Positions 1 through 10,560 of a stretch of 64,000 bases of DNA are shown here, piece by piece; the first letter of the stretch is position 1; each line of letters begins with the position of its first letter. Both the position numbers and the translations under genes were made by a program. The notes beneath the pieces were generated by a model. It made no database searches. It was not told the DNA's origin and saw only the letters and a list, made by a program, of their open reading frames with translations. The stretch comes from Hermatobates lingyangjiaoensis (Eukaryota > Arthropoda > Insecta > Hemiptera > Hermatobatidae). The stretch is taken from NCBI GenBank assembly GCA_026182355.1, contig JAPFBL010000034.1:744001-808000 (forward strand), written 5' to 3'.

Positions 1-120
1 TATATGATCCGAATAGATTCAGAAAAGACGTTTCTAACACCCTTGAGTTCAGTTTTAGCATTTTTTCACAGTGTCAAGTTCGACTGGATTTCAGTGTTTA
101 TAAATTTTTCAAAGTGTAAT
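1..120. repeat. Fragment of a dispersed repeat (copy 1)
   Basis: The stretch around GATTCAGAAAAGACGTTT recurs near 1985-2060 with the same flanking text (ATCCGAAT before it, CAGTTTTAG and ACAGTGTCA after it). The copy at 1985 runs on into a family B element 3' half, so this is probably a diverged or alternative part of that repeat. It has no coding capacity. Confidence 0.5.
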
Positions 121-374
121 AGATCATATTTTCTATTGAATATAATGAAAATATAAGTATATTTATATCTTAGATATGAAAGAACTGTATTGGTTCAGCT
201 AGAGTTTTTGCTCTCTGAAGAGGTCTGCTTGTTTCCCACTTAAACTTGCAGTTATTGATTCAGAATCAATAACTATAACTAAAGTTAAATAATTAATTAA
301 CATCTACTGAAAATAAATAAATAAGATAAATATTGTATTTAAACTTATTGTTATATGATAATATATTATCAAAC

Positions 375-545
375 CACAATATGAAATGGGAAAACAAGAC
401 TAAATTAATATTATTTATCAGTTGGGTTTTTGACTCTGACGAAGACTGCTTGTTATGGTTGAAAGATCTTAGTCTTGTTTTCCCATTTCATATTGTGGTT
501 TGATAATTGATTGCTATTTCACGTGTTTATGTGAAATCTTTTTAA
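375..545 (+). mobile_element. Penelope-like terminal foldback, AGAUCU family
   Basis: Inverted arms (CAATATGAAATGGGAAAACA on the left, its complement on the right) flank a hammerhead-like core. The right arm continues into a motif ending near CACGTGTTTATGTGAAATC, which is shared by the copies at 22045, 27635, 29030, 37785 and 44245. The left arm has lost its own ribozyme core. PLE assignment rests on the hammerhead association and on the linked PLE ORFs elsewhere in the window. Confidence 0.65.
436..470 (+). ncRNA. Hammerhead ribozyme-like motif (AGAUCU family)
   Basis: CUGACGA, then one A, a helix II (GACU/GGUU, weakened by G-U pairs), GAA, the self-complementary helix III AGAUCU, and U as the predicted cleavage-site H17. 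Helix I AGUC after the site pairs with GACU before the core. Activity has not been shown. Confidence 0.6.
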
Positions 546-571
546 TGATAATATATAAACACGTTCATATA

Positions 572-1022
572 CAGGTATTCCTCGTTTAACGACAATTCGG
601 AATAACAACGGGCCTTCCAACTGGGCAATATTCGTTTACTATAATTCTCACGGACTACATGAACGAAATTATTCAGTACGATAAGTTTTTAAACAATAAA
701 ACTAAAAGAAAATACAGAACAGTACATAGCTGAAGGGTAGCTGGGAGTTACTGAATTGTTTGGTACTAAAGTACTGCTAAGTATGTTGAGTCCAGTATTG
801 AACCTAAAACAGCCAAGGTTTTTAAAATTTTAAAATCAATGAAATTAATAAACAAAACTAATATAAATTTATTGATTATTTGAAAAAAAAAAAAAGAAAA
901 AAATAGTGTAGGGTATGCGAACTAACAGCTTCTTGACTGATACATGTACATTCGTTTAGCGACGATTTCGCTTAATGATGCGTCATTGGTCCGAATTAGT
1001 GTCGTTAAACGAGGAGTGCCTG
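572..1022. mobile_element. pogo/Tigger-type MITE
   Basis: A 451-bp non-autonomous DNA transposon with 22-bp terminal inverted repeats that differ at two positions (left CAGGTATTCCTCG..., right CAGGCACTCCTCG... read inward), each continuing CGTTTAACGAC. TA dinucleotides flank both ends (570-571 and 1023-1024), the Tc1/mariner/pogo target duplication. A CAGG start followed by CCTCGTTTAA is typical of Tigger-like ends. There is no transposase ORF. Bases 885-905 hold a poly-A run. Confidence 0.85.
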
Positions 1023-1194
1023 TATGTATTTTTCATATTAAGAGGTAAGTAAACCGTTATTCTTCGTGCTCTGGTGTTGGAATCAGTCGCTCGATCACTT
1101 TTACACGATCTAACACCAGTATACCAGTATGAAAGGGCGGTTAATTCATCTCTTAATACAGCTTACACAATCCAATGTGGTACTAACAATATAT

Positions 1195-1345
1195 ATATAT
1201 ATATAGTTCAAGGTACATAAAGAAACATAGCGAAATTGAAAACACAAACTTACAGTTACTAATTTTCGGTTTGAACCGTCTTCAGGAGAGATAAGAGTGG
1301 GAAAAAACCAAGCGCACTGGTACAGAGACGGTTGGAGACCCAATG
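1195..1345 (-). mobile_element. Penelope-like terminal fragment, AAUU family
   Basis: A solo arm in minus orientation with a hammerhead core at 1260-1285, preceded by the family's TCTCTTTTCTC-like pyrimidine run and followed by GTAAGTTTGTG. It abuts a (TA)n tract at 1191-1204. The ORF crossing it is a by-product of the repeat. Confidence 0.6.
1260..1285 (-). ncRNA. Hammerhead ribozyme-like motif (AAUU family)
   Basis: Minus strand: CUGAAGA, C, helix II GGUU/AACC (GGUUCAAACC), GAA, helix III AAUU, H17 = A. Helix I is weak here, with a G-C pair next to the site. Confidence 0.6.
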
Positions 1346-1734
1346 TTTTGAATCATATTCAAATTTGAAAATGTACCGGTAAATTCGCAAATTATTAAAT
1401 CCTCATATTAATGTTGATATATTTATGTATAACTTGAATGCATGATTTCATTAAAATAAGCAAAGACTGAGGTGTCAGTTATATTCCGATATGCTTGAAT
1501 GTGGCAGAGAAGCGCACGTGACTGAGATTCCTTCACAAATGGCCAACTAGTCTACCCAGCACATAGTCAGGAATGCGTAAGGATTCTGAAAGCTTTCTCA
1601 GCTTCAGCCAAAACAAAAAAAAATTACGCGTTCTTTATTTATTCTTAGGTTACATAACATCATTGTGTAGAGCTCTTGATAAAACATCTCCATTTCCTAC
1701 CTTCATATAAAAGAAGCTCATTTTTCATCCGGCA

Positions 1735-1865
1735 CCAATATAAATCACGGCTAAGCTACAGCCTTGGTCACCCATCCATGTGGCAACCACGCCCAATCTT
1801 CCTTCACTCTTATGTCTATATTCGCCGGTGTGTTCAAGATAACTTCAGCCACTGACCAATGTAAC
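1735..1865 (-). mobile_element. SINE-like repeat, copy 1
   Basis: Shares TGGCAACCACGCC (1781-1793) and the surrounding text (CACC-ATCCA before it, CCGGTGT and AAGATAACTTCAGCC after it) with 6440-6650. The minus-strand GGATGGGTGACC resembles the 5S rRNA box C region, so a 5S-derived SINE is possible but unproven. Confidence 0.4.
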
Positions 1866-1984
1866 TTATACTTCTTGTAATGATTCATATTCAAATTTAA
1901 ATAATTTGGATAAATTAAAGGATAATTTCTTAGATAAATTTACATATTAGCCAAAAATCTAGTAAAATATAGATAAAAATATTA

Positions 1985-2290
1985 TATTTGATCCGAATCG
2001 ATTCAGAAAAGACGTTTTGAACTCGAGTTCAGTTTTAGAAATTTTTGACAGTGTCATGTCAATTCCACCGCTCTCAAACTATATAGCACATCTACACTAT
2101 GAGATCCATTTTTTTGTGCAATATAAATTTGATCCATCAAAGATTCTGGACTGTAACATCTATACAAACTTTTGGGTACATACACACTCACTCACTCGCC
2201 CATTCACACAGATACACATACATCATTGAAAAAATATCATAAAATGACATTGGGAACCTCTAAATATGTATTTCCGTCAAAATCTTAACA
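1985..2290 (+). mobile_element. Family B 3' half, truncated
   Basis: From about 2075 it matches the family B copies at 4020, 15030 and 61330: GATCCATCAAAGATTCTGGA, a (CACT/CACA) run, then TGTATTTCCGTCAAAATCT. The terminal hairpin TTTACTTATAGTAAAGT is missing, so this is a truncated copy. Confidence 0.6.
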
Positions 2291-3060
2291 AAGCTAAGAA
2301 TATATTCATTTTTTTTTAAACATCATTGTACAATACAAGTATATTGTACGTACAATACTATTGCTTCATTGTTACGCACAACCTCTAATTAAAATATCAA
2401 TTGTACATTGTACAATATTTTTACTGTAAAGAACGATTCAAAAAAAAAACACAATATACTGAAAAGGCTAAAAAGAAATATAAGTAAACATATATAAATA
2501 TAAGTGTGCAAAAAAAAATAATATTACCTTTAAAAGTTGTAAAAAAATATTTTGAAGTATTGTGACAGATGAAAAAAATGGAATAACAACAATGATTATG
2601 GTCACAATGTTTATTATTGCTCAAAATATTATTATAGTTATAATATCACTATAACTGATTTTTTTAAATGAGTTTCTTGATTTGTTAACAAAAATATTAT
2701 TATACTTCATTATTTAAAAGTGTGAATGATCCCGGGATGCGTAGTTAAAAGAATAACGCTTAATAAAAAGACGTTATTTTTCTTAAATTTGTTCAAGGAG
2801 AAATTAAAATCAATCTATATTACTATTCATTCAGTCAAATGATATTCTCCTGTTTGCACATGAAATTAAATTTAGTTACTCCTTTTAGTTACTATATTAA
2901 CAGATGGTGTAAAGATTTCGCAAGAATTTTCTTTGAAGGATTATTTCAGTAATTAATATTATTTTATAAAATATATAGTGATGAATAATGTATTCTATAA
3001 ATAGATGTTTGTTTAGTAATGTATGCCCTTTTGTCGATGTATGTTTCTTGAGCTTTGTTT
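2290..3060. other. AT-rich spacer
   Basis: About 20% G+C, with poly-A and poly-T runs. Bases 2320-2420 hold short repeats of TTGTACAATA. No ORF or family match was recognised. Confidence 0.4.
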
Positions 3061-3100
3061 GTGGTCAGTACTGCTATTCCACAGTTGTCGCAGATTAAAG

Positions 3101-3215
3101 GCACAGCCGACATGATTAGCTGGGTTTATCTAAAGCTGGCACGGCCGACTTGATTAACTGGGTTTATCTAAAGGTGGCACAGCCGACTTGATTAGCTGGG
3201 TTTATCTAAAGGTGA
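3101..3215. repeat. 38-bp tandem repeat, 3 units
   Basis: Three units starting at 3101, 3139 and 3177 with core GATTAGCTGGGTTTATCTAA and GCACAGCCGAC. They differ at a few positions each. GC-rich sequence adjoins them on the right. Confidence 0.8.
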
Positions 3216-3221
3216 CAGACA

Positions 3222-3368
3222 CTAAGTGGGCGCAAGGTCGTCTAGTTTCTTCAGGACCCCCATTTGAAGAATGCCACTACAGCTGGGCGCCATGCTCAAG
3301 CGACATCCTGGCACGTTGGCAAACACCACCGCTTTCTCACCCTCCTTAGAAACTTGAACTTTTGACTA
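3222..3368 (-). CDS. Unrecognised short reading frame in a GC-rich patch
   Basis: The minus strand is open for about 48 codons in a GC-rich island inside AT-rich DNA and ends in TAG at 3224-3222. The translation includes KAVVFANVPG and GVLKKLDDLAPT, with no obvious low-complexity bias. There is no ATG near the left limit, so it would be an internal or last exon, or a fragment of a retroelement ORF. I recognise no family. The adjacent 38-bp tandem repeat makes a repeat origin quite possible. Confidence 0.2.
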
Positions 3369-3654
3369 TAATAACATCACCTTTATAGTAAATCATCAAA
3401 TCCGAGATTAATACATTATTTTAATATACCTAAAATAGTTATTCCAATTATAATAAAATTAAAGAAAATGTAACCATCCTACACAACCAACTAATAAGCA
3501 TTCCACTTATTTTTAATATGTAATATCCTACATATGTTTGTCAGTTTAATATCTAATTTAAATTATAGAGTAATATACCTACATATAGTAGAGCGTACGT
3601 ATATAAAGAACTGAAATCTTCAGATTTTATGTGTATAGCTAATAAAATAATTCC

Positions 3655-3716
3655 ATCAAAATCTCGAGATCGAATTTTTTCACGATCACTATACTTTACT
3701 TATAATAAAGTAAAAA
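3655..3716 (+). mobile_element. Family B 3' terminus (solo)
   Basis: TCTCGAGATCGAATTTTTTC followed by CACGATCACTATACTTTACT and a degenerate terminal hairpin, directly joined to the 5' end of the next family B copy. It is the tail of one copy abutting the head of another. Confidence 0.65.
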
Positions 3717-4290
3717 AAACTGGACTGGCCTACACTCAGCTTTGTTATAAGTAAACAAAATATTTAACTTCTGTAGTCAAACGGCTTGTATCACTCTCTC
3801 AGATCCACTAAGTCAAAATTTTTACATTTTTTTTAAAAAAAAATATTTCCAGTTGTTTTAAAAATCTGAGGAGTTTTTCAGGTATTGTTTCTGTAGCCTC
3901 AAAGATAATGCAAAAATTTCAAGCCTCTAGAATTAGTCGTTTAGGAGGAAAAAAGTTTTAAAAACACATTTTGACAAAAAAAAAAGTGACTTTCCCATCA
4001 TGCATAACTGCTGCAAAACTATATAGCACATCTACACTATGAGATCCATTTTTGTGTAAAATATAAATTTGATCCATCAAAGATTCTGGACTGTAACAAC
4101 TATACAAACATTTGGGTGCATACACACTCACTCACTCGCCCATTCACACAGACAGATACATAGACATCATTGAAAAAATATCATTAAATAACTTTGGGAA
4201 CCTCTAAACATGTATTTCCGTCAAAATCTCCTGATCGAATTGTTTCACAATCACAAATGAACTATTTACTTTACTTATAGTAATGTAAAA
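3713..4290 (+). mobile_element. Family B element, short complete copy
   Basis: It starts CTGGACTGGCCTACACTC and ends with the hairpin TTTACTTATAGTAA. Compared with the copies at 13643 and 60306 it has a large internal deletion. It has no ORF. The ends are inverted with respect to each other (ACTTTACTATAAGTAAA type), which makes it a non-autonomous TIR element. Superfamily not recognised. Confidence 0.6.
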
Positions 4291-4975
4291 ATCATTACTT
4301 CACAGCATAAGCATCACAAAGTTATTTAATTTAAATATATTATGGGAATAAAAATCAATTGAATTTATAGGGCCAAGTTCACCATTTTGGCTAGCCTCTG
4401 TCAGCAGTTCTAGGAATTTTAAGTAAGTTCATTTAAAACATTGTTTCTCTGCACAGGAGTTGTATTTGGTATATTTTTGAAATTATTTGGATTTAGAAAA
4501 GCTTGGGAGTTGAAATATTTAATAGATCCTGTTTTCGAAATTTTTTTTTTCTTTCAATAAATGGCTTGTTAGGAAGTGAAGAAGAAAATGGTTGGTCCTT
4601 CAAACGGTCGTAGAAGTGGGACCTGCCCCGTTGACTAGATAAGATATGTGCTTACGCGTATTGGCAGACAAGCCTATCTGAGCAACCGCTATCGTACGCA
4701 TGCGATAAACTGCTAACACCTCCCCCGAGCAATCACTCACAACGTCCCTTGTTAAGTCCATGAAACCACAAGCTAAGACTGTTAGTACAATTCAATGCAC
4801 ATTGCAACTGACAACAGTCACTGACAAACTTCTCAATAAAGGAATTCTTATGAAACAGTGGATCTGAAAAAACCCGTGAACTCCAGGATCAAAATGTACA
4901 CTTAAAGAAAACTGTATATCACTAGATTATAATTTCGGGGTATAACGTTATTGAGATGAATAACACAATGTAGTT
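4290..4975. other. Spacer with a GC-richer patch
   Basis: Bases 4600-4760 are clearly richer in G+C and CpG (CGTACGCATGCG at about 4693) than the flanks. I find no convincing ORF. It may be a fragment of an exon, promoter or element. Confidence 0.3.
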
Positions 4976-5119
4976 CATGCAGCCAAAAAACAGCACACTG
5001 TCAAAAACAAAGTAATAATACGAACACATATGAAAAATGGTTGAATATCTACTCCTACAGCAGAGATTTTGCTGTTTATACGACAGTGTATTATTCGTAT
5101 GATGTCATCATTTGCAAAT

Positions 5120-5460
5120 ATTAGGGTAAAACAAAGGCTATGTAAAACATATGTCTTAATCATCAATTCTGTTCGGATGATCAGCATCATTCTAGTGTAC
5201 AACAAAGTTGTATAAAACACATGCCATAAACAACAAGTTTGGAAACAAAGGCTGTGTAAAACATATGTCTTAATCATCAATTCTGTTCGGATGATCAGCA
5301 CCATCCTAATGAACAACAAAGGTTGTATAAAACACACGCCATAGGCATCAATTTTTGAAACAAAGCTGTGTAAAACACATGTCTTAATCATCAATTCTTT
5401 TCGTATAATCAGCACCATCCTAATGTACAACAAAGTTTGTATAAAACACACGCCATAAAC
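5120..5460. repeat. About 117-bp tandem repeat, 3 units
   Basis: Units share GTGTAAAACATATGTCTTAA, TCATCAATTCTGTTCGGATG and GTATAAAACACACGCCATA. The repeat keeps one minus-strand frame open for 158 codons, giving a repetitive hydrophobic translation. This is a repeat artefact, not a gene. Confidence 0.85.
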
Positions 5461-6420
5461 ATCAAGTTGGTCCTATCTGCTAGATCATTGCAATATACTG
5501 CAAAGGATATATAAAAATCAGGAGCTATAACAAAAACATCTTACACTTCAATGATTTTTTTTTCACTGATTCCAAATTCCTAAAATTCATCAAAAAGTTT
5601 ATTCAGTATTTAGCAAACAATATTGAGTTTATTGAACCCTTCAACAGATTAATTTTAGTCACGATATATTCTGAATTTGATCTATAACTATTTCGGCTTT
5701 CATCGCTAAGTTGGAAAGGATCATGTTAGGACTTGATATTTTACGATCACTGTCCTACAAACAATTAATTAGCTTGTTTAACCTATTGAATAATTTACAT
5801 TTGTTATCAATATTTGATCTCGGGAACTCATAGCCAGAGAATATATATATATAAGCAAAGCTAAATTATTAGAAACATAAAATGTCATAATTAAGGGAGT
5901 GAAGATGTACGAAAAGGCAAATATGGAAACAAAAAGCAAATATTCAAGTTGACAAAGAGCTGTACCACAGAAAAATACAGTAACACCTTCCGCAGTTCAT
6001 TCCTAAATTCTAGATCTGAGATAAAACCGGTTTTCTTTCTTTAGAAATAAAAGAGATATATTGGAGACGGTAAGAGGATTGAAAGAATCAATGGAGGAAA
6101 TATAATTCAATTTCAGTATAAATGGCTATTTTATTTCCCTTAGGACGCCATTGCTCCAACAGTCTTAGCCACAATTGAATTTATATTTCTCTGCTTAAAT
6201 TTCGATAAATATCTCCTCATATTTATAAATATATAAATCGTAGGCGAAATTCTAAAATGGCATTAACTGCTGGCTTTTAGGTAACACTTTTCTGTCACCA
6301 AAAGAATGACAGTTTCTGAATGTTACTAGTCAAAGGATTTCAGTCCCGTTTTTTTGGGTTTATGTGGCTTATACAGTTAATGTTATATCAAATAGTTTTA
6401 ACAGGTTCCGCAACCATGTC
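5460..6420. other. AT-rich spacer
   Basis: No ORF, inverted repeat or known element was recognised. There is a short (TA)n run near 5841. Confidence 0.35.
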
Positions 6421-6439
6421 TATAATTATTAACACCATA

Positions 6440-6650
6440 CACATACGTTAGGCATACAACCAGAGGTTAAGGGATTCGGACCCACGTCAATATGGCTGGG
6501 ATGGAAGAGCGACATTTCTAGGGGGAGGAGGGTAACAACACCTGTTGTCACCAATCCAAATGGCAACCACGCCAAATGGTGCCTTAACTTGGGTCATTTA
6601 GTGGGTACCGGTGTATTGAACAAGGCTATAGCCGTTGACTCGAGATAGAT
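6440..6650 (-). mobile_element. SINE-like repeat, copy 2
   Basis: Contains TGGCAACCACGCC at 6561-6573 and matches 1735-1865 on both sides of it. It ends close to the head of the tRNA-like SINE at 6691. Class uncertain. Confidence 0.4.
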
Positions 6651-6690
6651 GGTAAACAAGGAGGTTCCCGCTAGTGCGGGCTATACCAAT

Positions 6691-6895
6691 GGGGACAGGT
6701 TAGCTCAGTGGCAACGTGCTCTGAACTAGTTGGTCCGGGGTTCGATACGCACTTTGGTCTCGATTTATTGACGTGGGAGGTGAGTAGATCTGAGCACGTT
6801 GTCTCTTGTCGAGGACGTTAACCATCAATGGTAGATGCAATACTACCTCCAAGAATCAGCCCTCTGACTTTGTCAGCCTGCTACAAGGAGAAAAA
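6691..6895 (+). mobile_element. tRNA-derived SINE, copy 1
   Basis: The head carries a pol III A box (TTAGCTCAGTGG, 6700-6711) and B box (GGGGTTCGATACG, 6737-6749) at tRNA-like spacing, without a foldable full tRNA. The body (GGAGGTGAGTAGATCTGAG, then GAGGACGTTAACC) matches the minus-strand copy at 24536-24864. It ends near a poly-A run at 6889. Confidence 0.75.
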
Positions 6896-6899
6896 AAAG

Positions 6900-8050
6900 T
6901 AACCACCTAGTAGTTTATTTTATATTAAACAAAGTCACTTTTAGATTTTTAAACGAATTCCTCAGATGATTCTAAATATGATAATAGTAACTACAAGTTG
7001 TTATTTACCTTGATTTCAACAAGAGGTTTTAAACAGAAGAATAAATATAAATTTATATTTATATCACCTGATTTGGTTGTCATTCAATGATAAAATTCCC
7101 TAAACTGTTAACATTTTTAAGTACATCGAGTCTACTTCATTGGAGGGGATGACTGTCTAATTTTAGACATTCGACCAGGGACCGTTCAAAGTTTTTTTCA
7201 CAAAGGTCCACATATAGAAAAATATCCTGCAGTACAGCCCACGAATACCTATCTATATGATGTTTTCAATGAAAGGACATAATACCTGAAAATTATAAAT
7301 TATATATATTGAATTCATCTCTAGCTAAACAACACACAATGTTATTAAATAAAACTTGTAGAAAAAAATTATAACAAAGATTCAAAACTTTTGATAGTGT
7401 AATACTACGAAAAGGAAGTGTAGGAAAAGGAAAACGATGCCTTCATAAATCCTAAGGTAAGAGGAAGTCTGGGCGAGGCTTTGTCTAAATTAACTCACAA
7501 TAATCTAATAAACTTGTTTAAATAAATTATCATTATTTCAACTTTTTTTAAACATTAATTGATGATTTCTTGTTCTCAATGGATTTGTTTTAAAAAACTT
7601 CCTTACATAATCCTCCTTTCCCATAATATTTTGTAATTCATTAATTGAATATTTATTTGATAATAATAATTAATTAACTAAATTAAATATATGCCCAAAT
7701 AAATAAATAAACTCGATAGAAATCTAATTCCAAGTTATACAAGTCGATTGAATATGTAAGTTTTCAATTGGGTGAGATATGTGTATTTTTAATATACTTA
7801 TAACATTTAGATTAGATAACAGTGGAATCATAAAACACGAAGAGAGATCATACACACATAAATATCCTGCATTACATGAATCAAAAGTAATAAAACAATG
7901 ATATCACAACAAGACACGTGATATAATTATCGCTTCTCTATCTTGTAATAAAAGAAAAAGGTGAATGGCCCTCACAAGATATGTATGAAAAAAAAAATGC
8001 ATTATATTTCCAGAATTCAAAAGAAATTTAAATAACCACCTTCTTTGATT
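6900..8050. other. AT-rich spacer
   Basis: No supported gene or recognised element. It contains TAATTAATTA-type low-complexity sequence and a short poly-A. Confidence 0.35.
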
Positions 8051-8235
8051 TACAAATATATATGTGTTTCCTGCCGTTGTGTTTCCGGCGTGCTTGGTCG
8101 CCCATTCTCTTTTCTCCTGAAGACGGATCAACCGAAAATTTGAGTCTGTAAGTTTGTTTCTATACTTTCTGTGTTACTCGTCTTGAATTTTGAACTGGTA
8201 TTGTGTCCAGTTTGGATTGTGTTTCGTTTTATTAA
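8050..8235 (+). mobile_element. Penelope-like terminal fragment, AAUU family
   Basis: CCGGCGTGCTTGGTCGCCCA, then the pyrimidine run TTCTCTTTTCTC, the ribozyme core, and the conserved downstream text GTTACTCGTCTTGAATTTTG. The same order is seen at 22255 and in the inverted arms at 19291 and 21690. Confidence 0.7.
8117..8141 (+). ncRNA. Hammerhead ribozyme-like motif (AAUU family)
   Basis: CUGAAGA, C, helix II GG/CC with loop AUCAA (or CGG/CCG if the C pairs with G12), GAA, helix III AAUU, H17 = U. Helix I GAG (8142-8144) pairs with CUC (8114-8116). Confidence 0.7.
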
Positions 8236-8239
8236 GTGA

Positions 8240-8460
8240 AGATATATATATATACTCTCTCTGTAGTTAGTAGCTTACCTAGGGCGGCCGGCAAGTGCGT
8301 GCGTGTTCGTCGCATTCGACCTACCACTCAGTTAGCTTCAGCTACTCAAAGGGACTACTTCTGCTCGATGACGACGACTGTCGAAATATCGTTGTGAGTA
8401 TTTTGTGTGTGTCCTTATTTGTTTTTCTCTTTCCTGTGTGAACTATATATATATATATAT
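8240..8460 (+). mobile_element. Penelope-like terminal fragment, CCGAUGA variant family
   Basis: TTAGTAGCTTACCTAGG, GGCCGGC, TACCACTCAGTTAGCTTCAG and the hammerhead-like stretch at 8365-8390. Here the core reads UCGAUGA, helix II GAC/GUC and helix III AUAU with H17 = C. It ends in (TA)n at 8444-8461. The same text lies just 3' of the GIY-YIG ORF at 36923, which identifies the family as PLE. Confidence 0.7.
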
Positions 8461-8564
8461 AAAGAGAAGTTTGGTGATAAAATGCATTTACACGGAGTGT
8501 TGTACGGACTCCCAGCCGGAGCCAGTCTACCAACTGAAAGATGATCCAAATTGGAGCAACACAA

Positions 8565-8667
8565 AGAGCAAATAAACAAACTTAATATTTCAAATTTTCG
8601 GCGAATTCGACTTCAGGAGAAAAGAGAAAAAGAGACCAACACGTTTTAGGCACAACGGCAAGTAACA

Positions 8668-8722
<55 letters not shown>

Positions 8723-8860
8723 TCAAAATTCGAAAAAAAACGATCCAAACTGGATGCATCAGGACTCTTATGTCCTGAAGTCGGATTCTCTGCAAGTTTG
8801 AGTTAATAAGTGTGTTTCTTTACTCTGTCTGTTAATTTTCTTTCGATTTAGAACTTATGT
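8565..8860. mobile_element. Two opposed AAUU-family PLE arms around (TA)n
   Basis: The left arm (minus) has a decayed core at 8592-8616 (CUGAAGU: A9 changed to U). The right arm (plus, 8740-8850) has CCTGAAGTCGGATTC with a disrupted GAA. Between them lies a long (TA)n at 8660-8720. Both arms are likely inactive. Confidence 0.6.
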
Positions 8861-8984
8861 ATACTTTTACATATACATAAACTAACGTATAAATTCACAG
8901 TAAGAAGTCCGTCCCTTTTCTGAAGTTCTTACTATGGGTGAACATTTATTTAGACATAAATAGATATATTCTATTTTATACATA

Positions 8985-9195
8985 TATTCACTAAAAATCG
9001 GATACCAATACAAGTTCAAAATCGAAGAAAAGTGACACACTGAGCAAAGAAACACACTTACAAACTCAAATTTTCCGGAACCAAATTTGACTCCCTTTCT
9101 CTTTCCTCCTGAAGACAGATTCCCCGAAAAGTTGAATTTCTAAGTGCGCTTCTTTAGTCTGTATGTTACTCTTCTTCAATTTTGAACTCATATTT
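8985..9195. mobile_element. AAUU-family PLE foldback, decayed
   Basis: The left arm (minus, to 9082) and right arm (plus, from 9090) share the family's CTTACAAACTCAAATTTTCC and complementary text. The right-arm core at 9109 is CUGAAGA but helix II is broken (AG opposite CC) and helix III reads AAGU. Confidence 0.6.
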
Positions 9196-9646
9196 TATAC
9201 ATATATTATCATTGCTTACATTATACACTAACTACGCGCTCCTCACTATTTAAATATAAGAATGAAAGGTCTTGAACTCTCTGTCGACCTAAAAGTCATT
9301 CACATGACCTAATAGTACTTACTTATACTGAAAAGCGCGGAAGATACTGAATGACTCCAGAGGATTGGCCTTAATTAATAACTATTTAAGCTGGTATCAT
9401 GACTACATTCTATGGTTTGGAGTTGGACCTGTGAAAGGTTTGTATACCAATAGAGTCAGTTTCCTTGAAATCACAGCTCCATGGGATGATTCAGAAGTTT
9501 TCAGTATTTCTCTGAATTACAATCTGTTTAAAGCCAGAAATATGTTTTTTACACGAGTAAAGTCAGAGACAAGAGTCCCATATTAAGTTAACAAAATCAA
9601 TAAAAACGAAGGTAGCACACAGATAGACAAAAGAATAACTCACTTC

Positions 9647-9672
9647 TATATTTCGACGATCGTCGTCATCAG
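9647..9672 (-). ncRNA. Hammerhead ribozyme-like motif (AUAU family)
   Basis: Minus strand: CUGAUGA, C, helix II GAC-GAUC-GUC, GAA, helix III AUAU, H17 = A. Helix I GAAG(U) pairs with (G)CUUC directly at the core. All three helices are present. Confidence 0.75.
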
Positions 9673-9737
9673 GAAGCCAAGAGTCCCACAGGACTCTTGC
9701 AGGCGCCGCCCTGCCTTCCTGCGGGACTCTTCGACTC

Positions 9738-9763
9738 CTGATGATGACGATCGTCGAAATATA
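9738..9763 (+). ncRNA. Hammerhead ribozyme-like motif (AUAU family)
   Basis: CUGAUGA, U, helix II GAC-GAUC-GUC, GAA, AUAU, H17 = A. The bases next to the core do not pair well in helix I. Only a more distal ACUC/GAGU match exists, so this arm is structurally poorer than its partner. Confidence 0.65.
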
Positions 9764-9829
9764 AAAGTGAGTTATTCCTTTATCTATCTGGGTGCTACCT
9801 TCGTATTAATTTGTTTTTATTTATAGTCC

Positions 9830-10560
9830 GCTGGACCGTTCCATTAAATTACTTTTAACAAATTAAAAGTTATTTTAAAGTACATAATTACTTTTTTAAT
9901 ATCTGATTACATTTTTTCTGGACATCCATGAAAGGTTGGGGAAACCTAGAGTTAACAATGGCACAAAGGTTAGAGAAAGCTAACAAAGGCTGGCAAACAA
10001 TGGTATACAAAAGAGGACTATACAGCCAAAACTAAAATATTTAATCATCAATAAAACAGATTATTCCATGTAGGATCCACCAGACGATTCTACACATTCA
10101 TTAAAGAAGTCATTTTGGAGCAGACATTCAAAGCTCAATATAATCTCGCGAAATTCATTAATCCCATATTACACGGATCAAAGGGCAATTCATGACACGT
10201 AATTAATCAGCAGAAATTTACCGCTAGCAATTTATCGCCAAGACATAACGTATAATCATTTACATTTACTTTATTAATATACCTGAATACTTTATTTATG
10301 TCTCTGCATTATTACGTGAAAAACTTCGTAGTCTTAACAGTTTGGGTTCTAACTTATTTTAGTAGTACTCCTATATGTACAATTTGCTTACGAGAAACCG
10401 CAGAAAACGATTTTTCTAAACACAAATTTTCATTGCAAAGGTGATGATAGCCTATAAATTATTAAAAAGAAAACTTTTTTTATAGATGGTAAAGACAGCT
10501 GCTATTAATTTAACAACATTTATTAATACAAGAGGTAAATATTAAACTGTAAATTGCTTT
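9830..10560. other. AT-rich spacer
   Basis: No gene is supported. At 10205-10245, CAGAAATTTACCGCTAGCA and TTTATCGCC resemble the repeat at 10560-10765, suggesting one older element covers part of this stretch. Confidence 0.35.

Larger units (their letters stand above)
9595..9830. mobile_element. Penelope-like foldback, AUAU family
   Basis: Near-perfect inverted arms: GGTAGCACACAGATAGA on the left, TCTATCTGGGTGCTACC on the right. Each arm carries a complete hammerhead-like core, meeting at a GC-rich centre around 9700 (GGCGCC). It is the cleanest paired example in the window. Confidence 0.75.

Noticed and set aside
4975..5451. 158-codon minus ORF
   Set aside because: The frame is kept open by a 117-bp tandem repeat and its translation simply repeats. 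It has no gene character.
6691..6760. tRNA gene
   Set aside because: A and B boxes are present but the arms do not fold into a cloverleaf, and related copies have SINE bodies attached.
9365..9586. 73-codon plus ORF beside the PLE foldback
   Set aside because: Composition is unbiased and the flank has a possible acceptor, but there is no recognisable motif, good start or donor. Not enough to call a gene.
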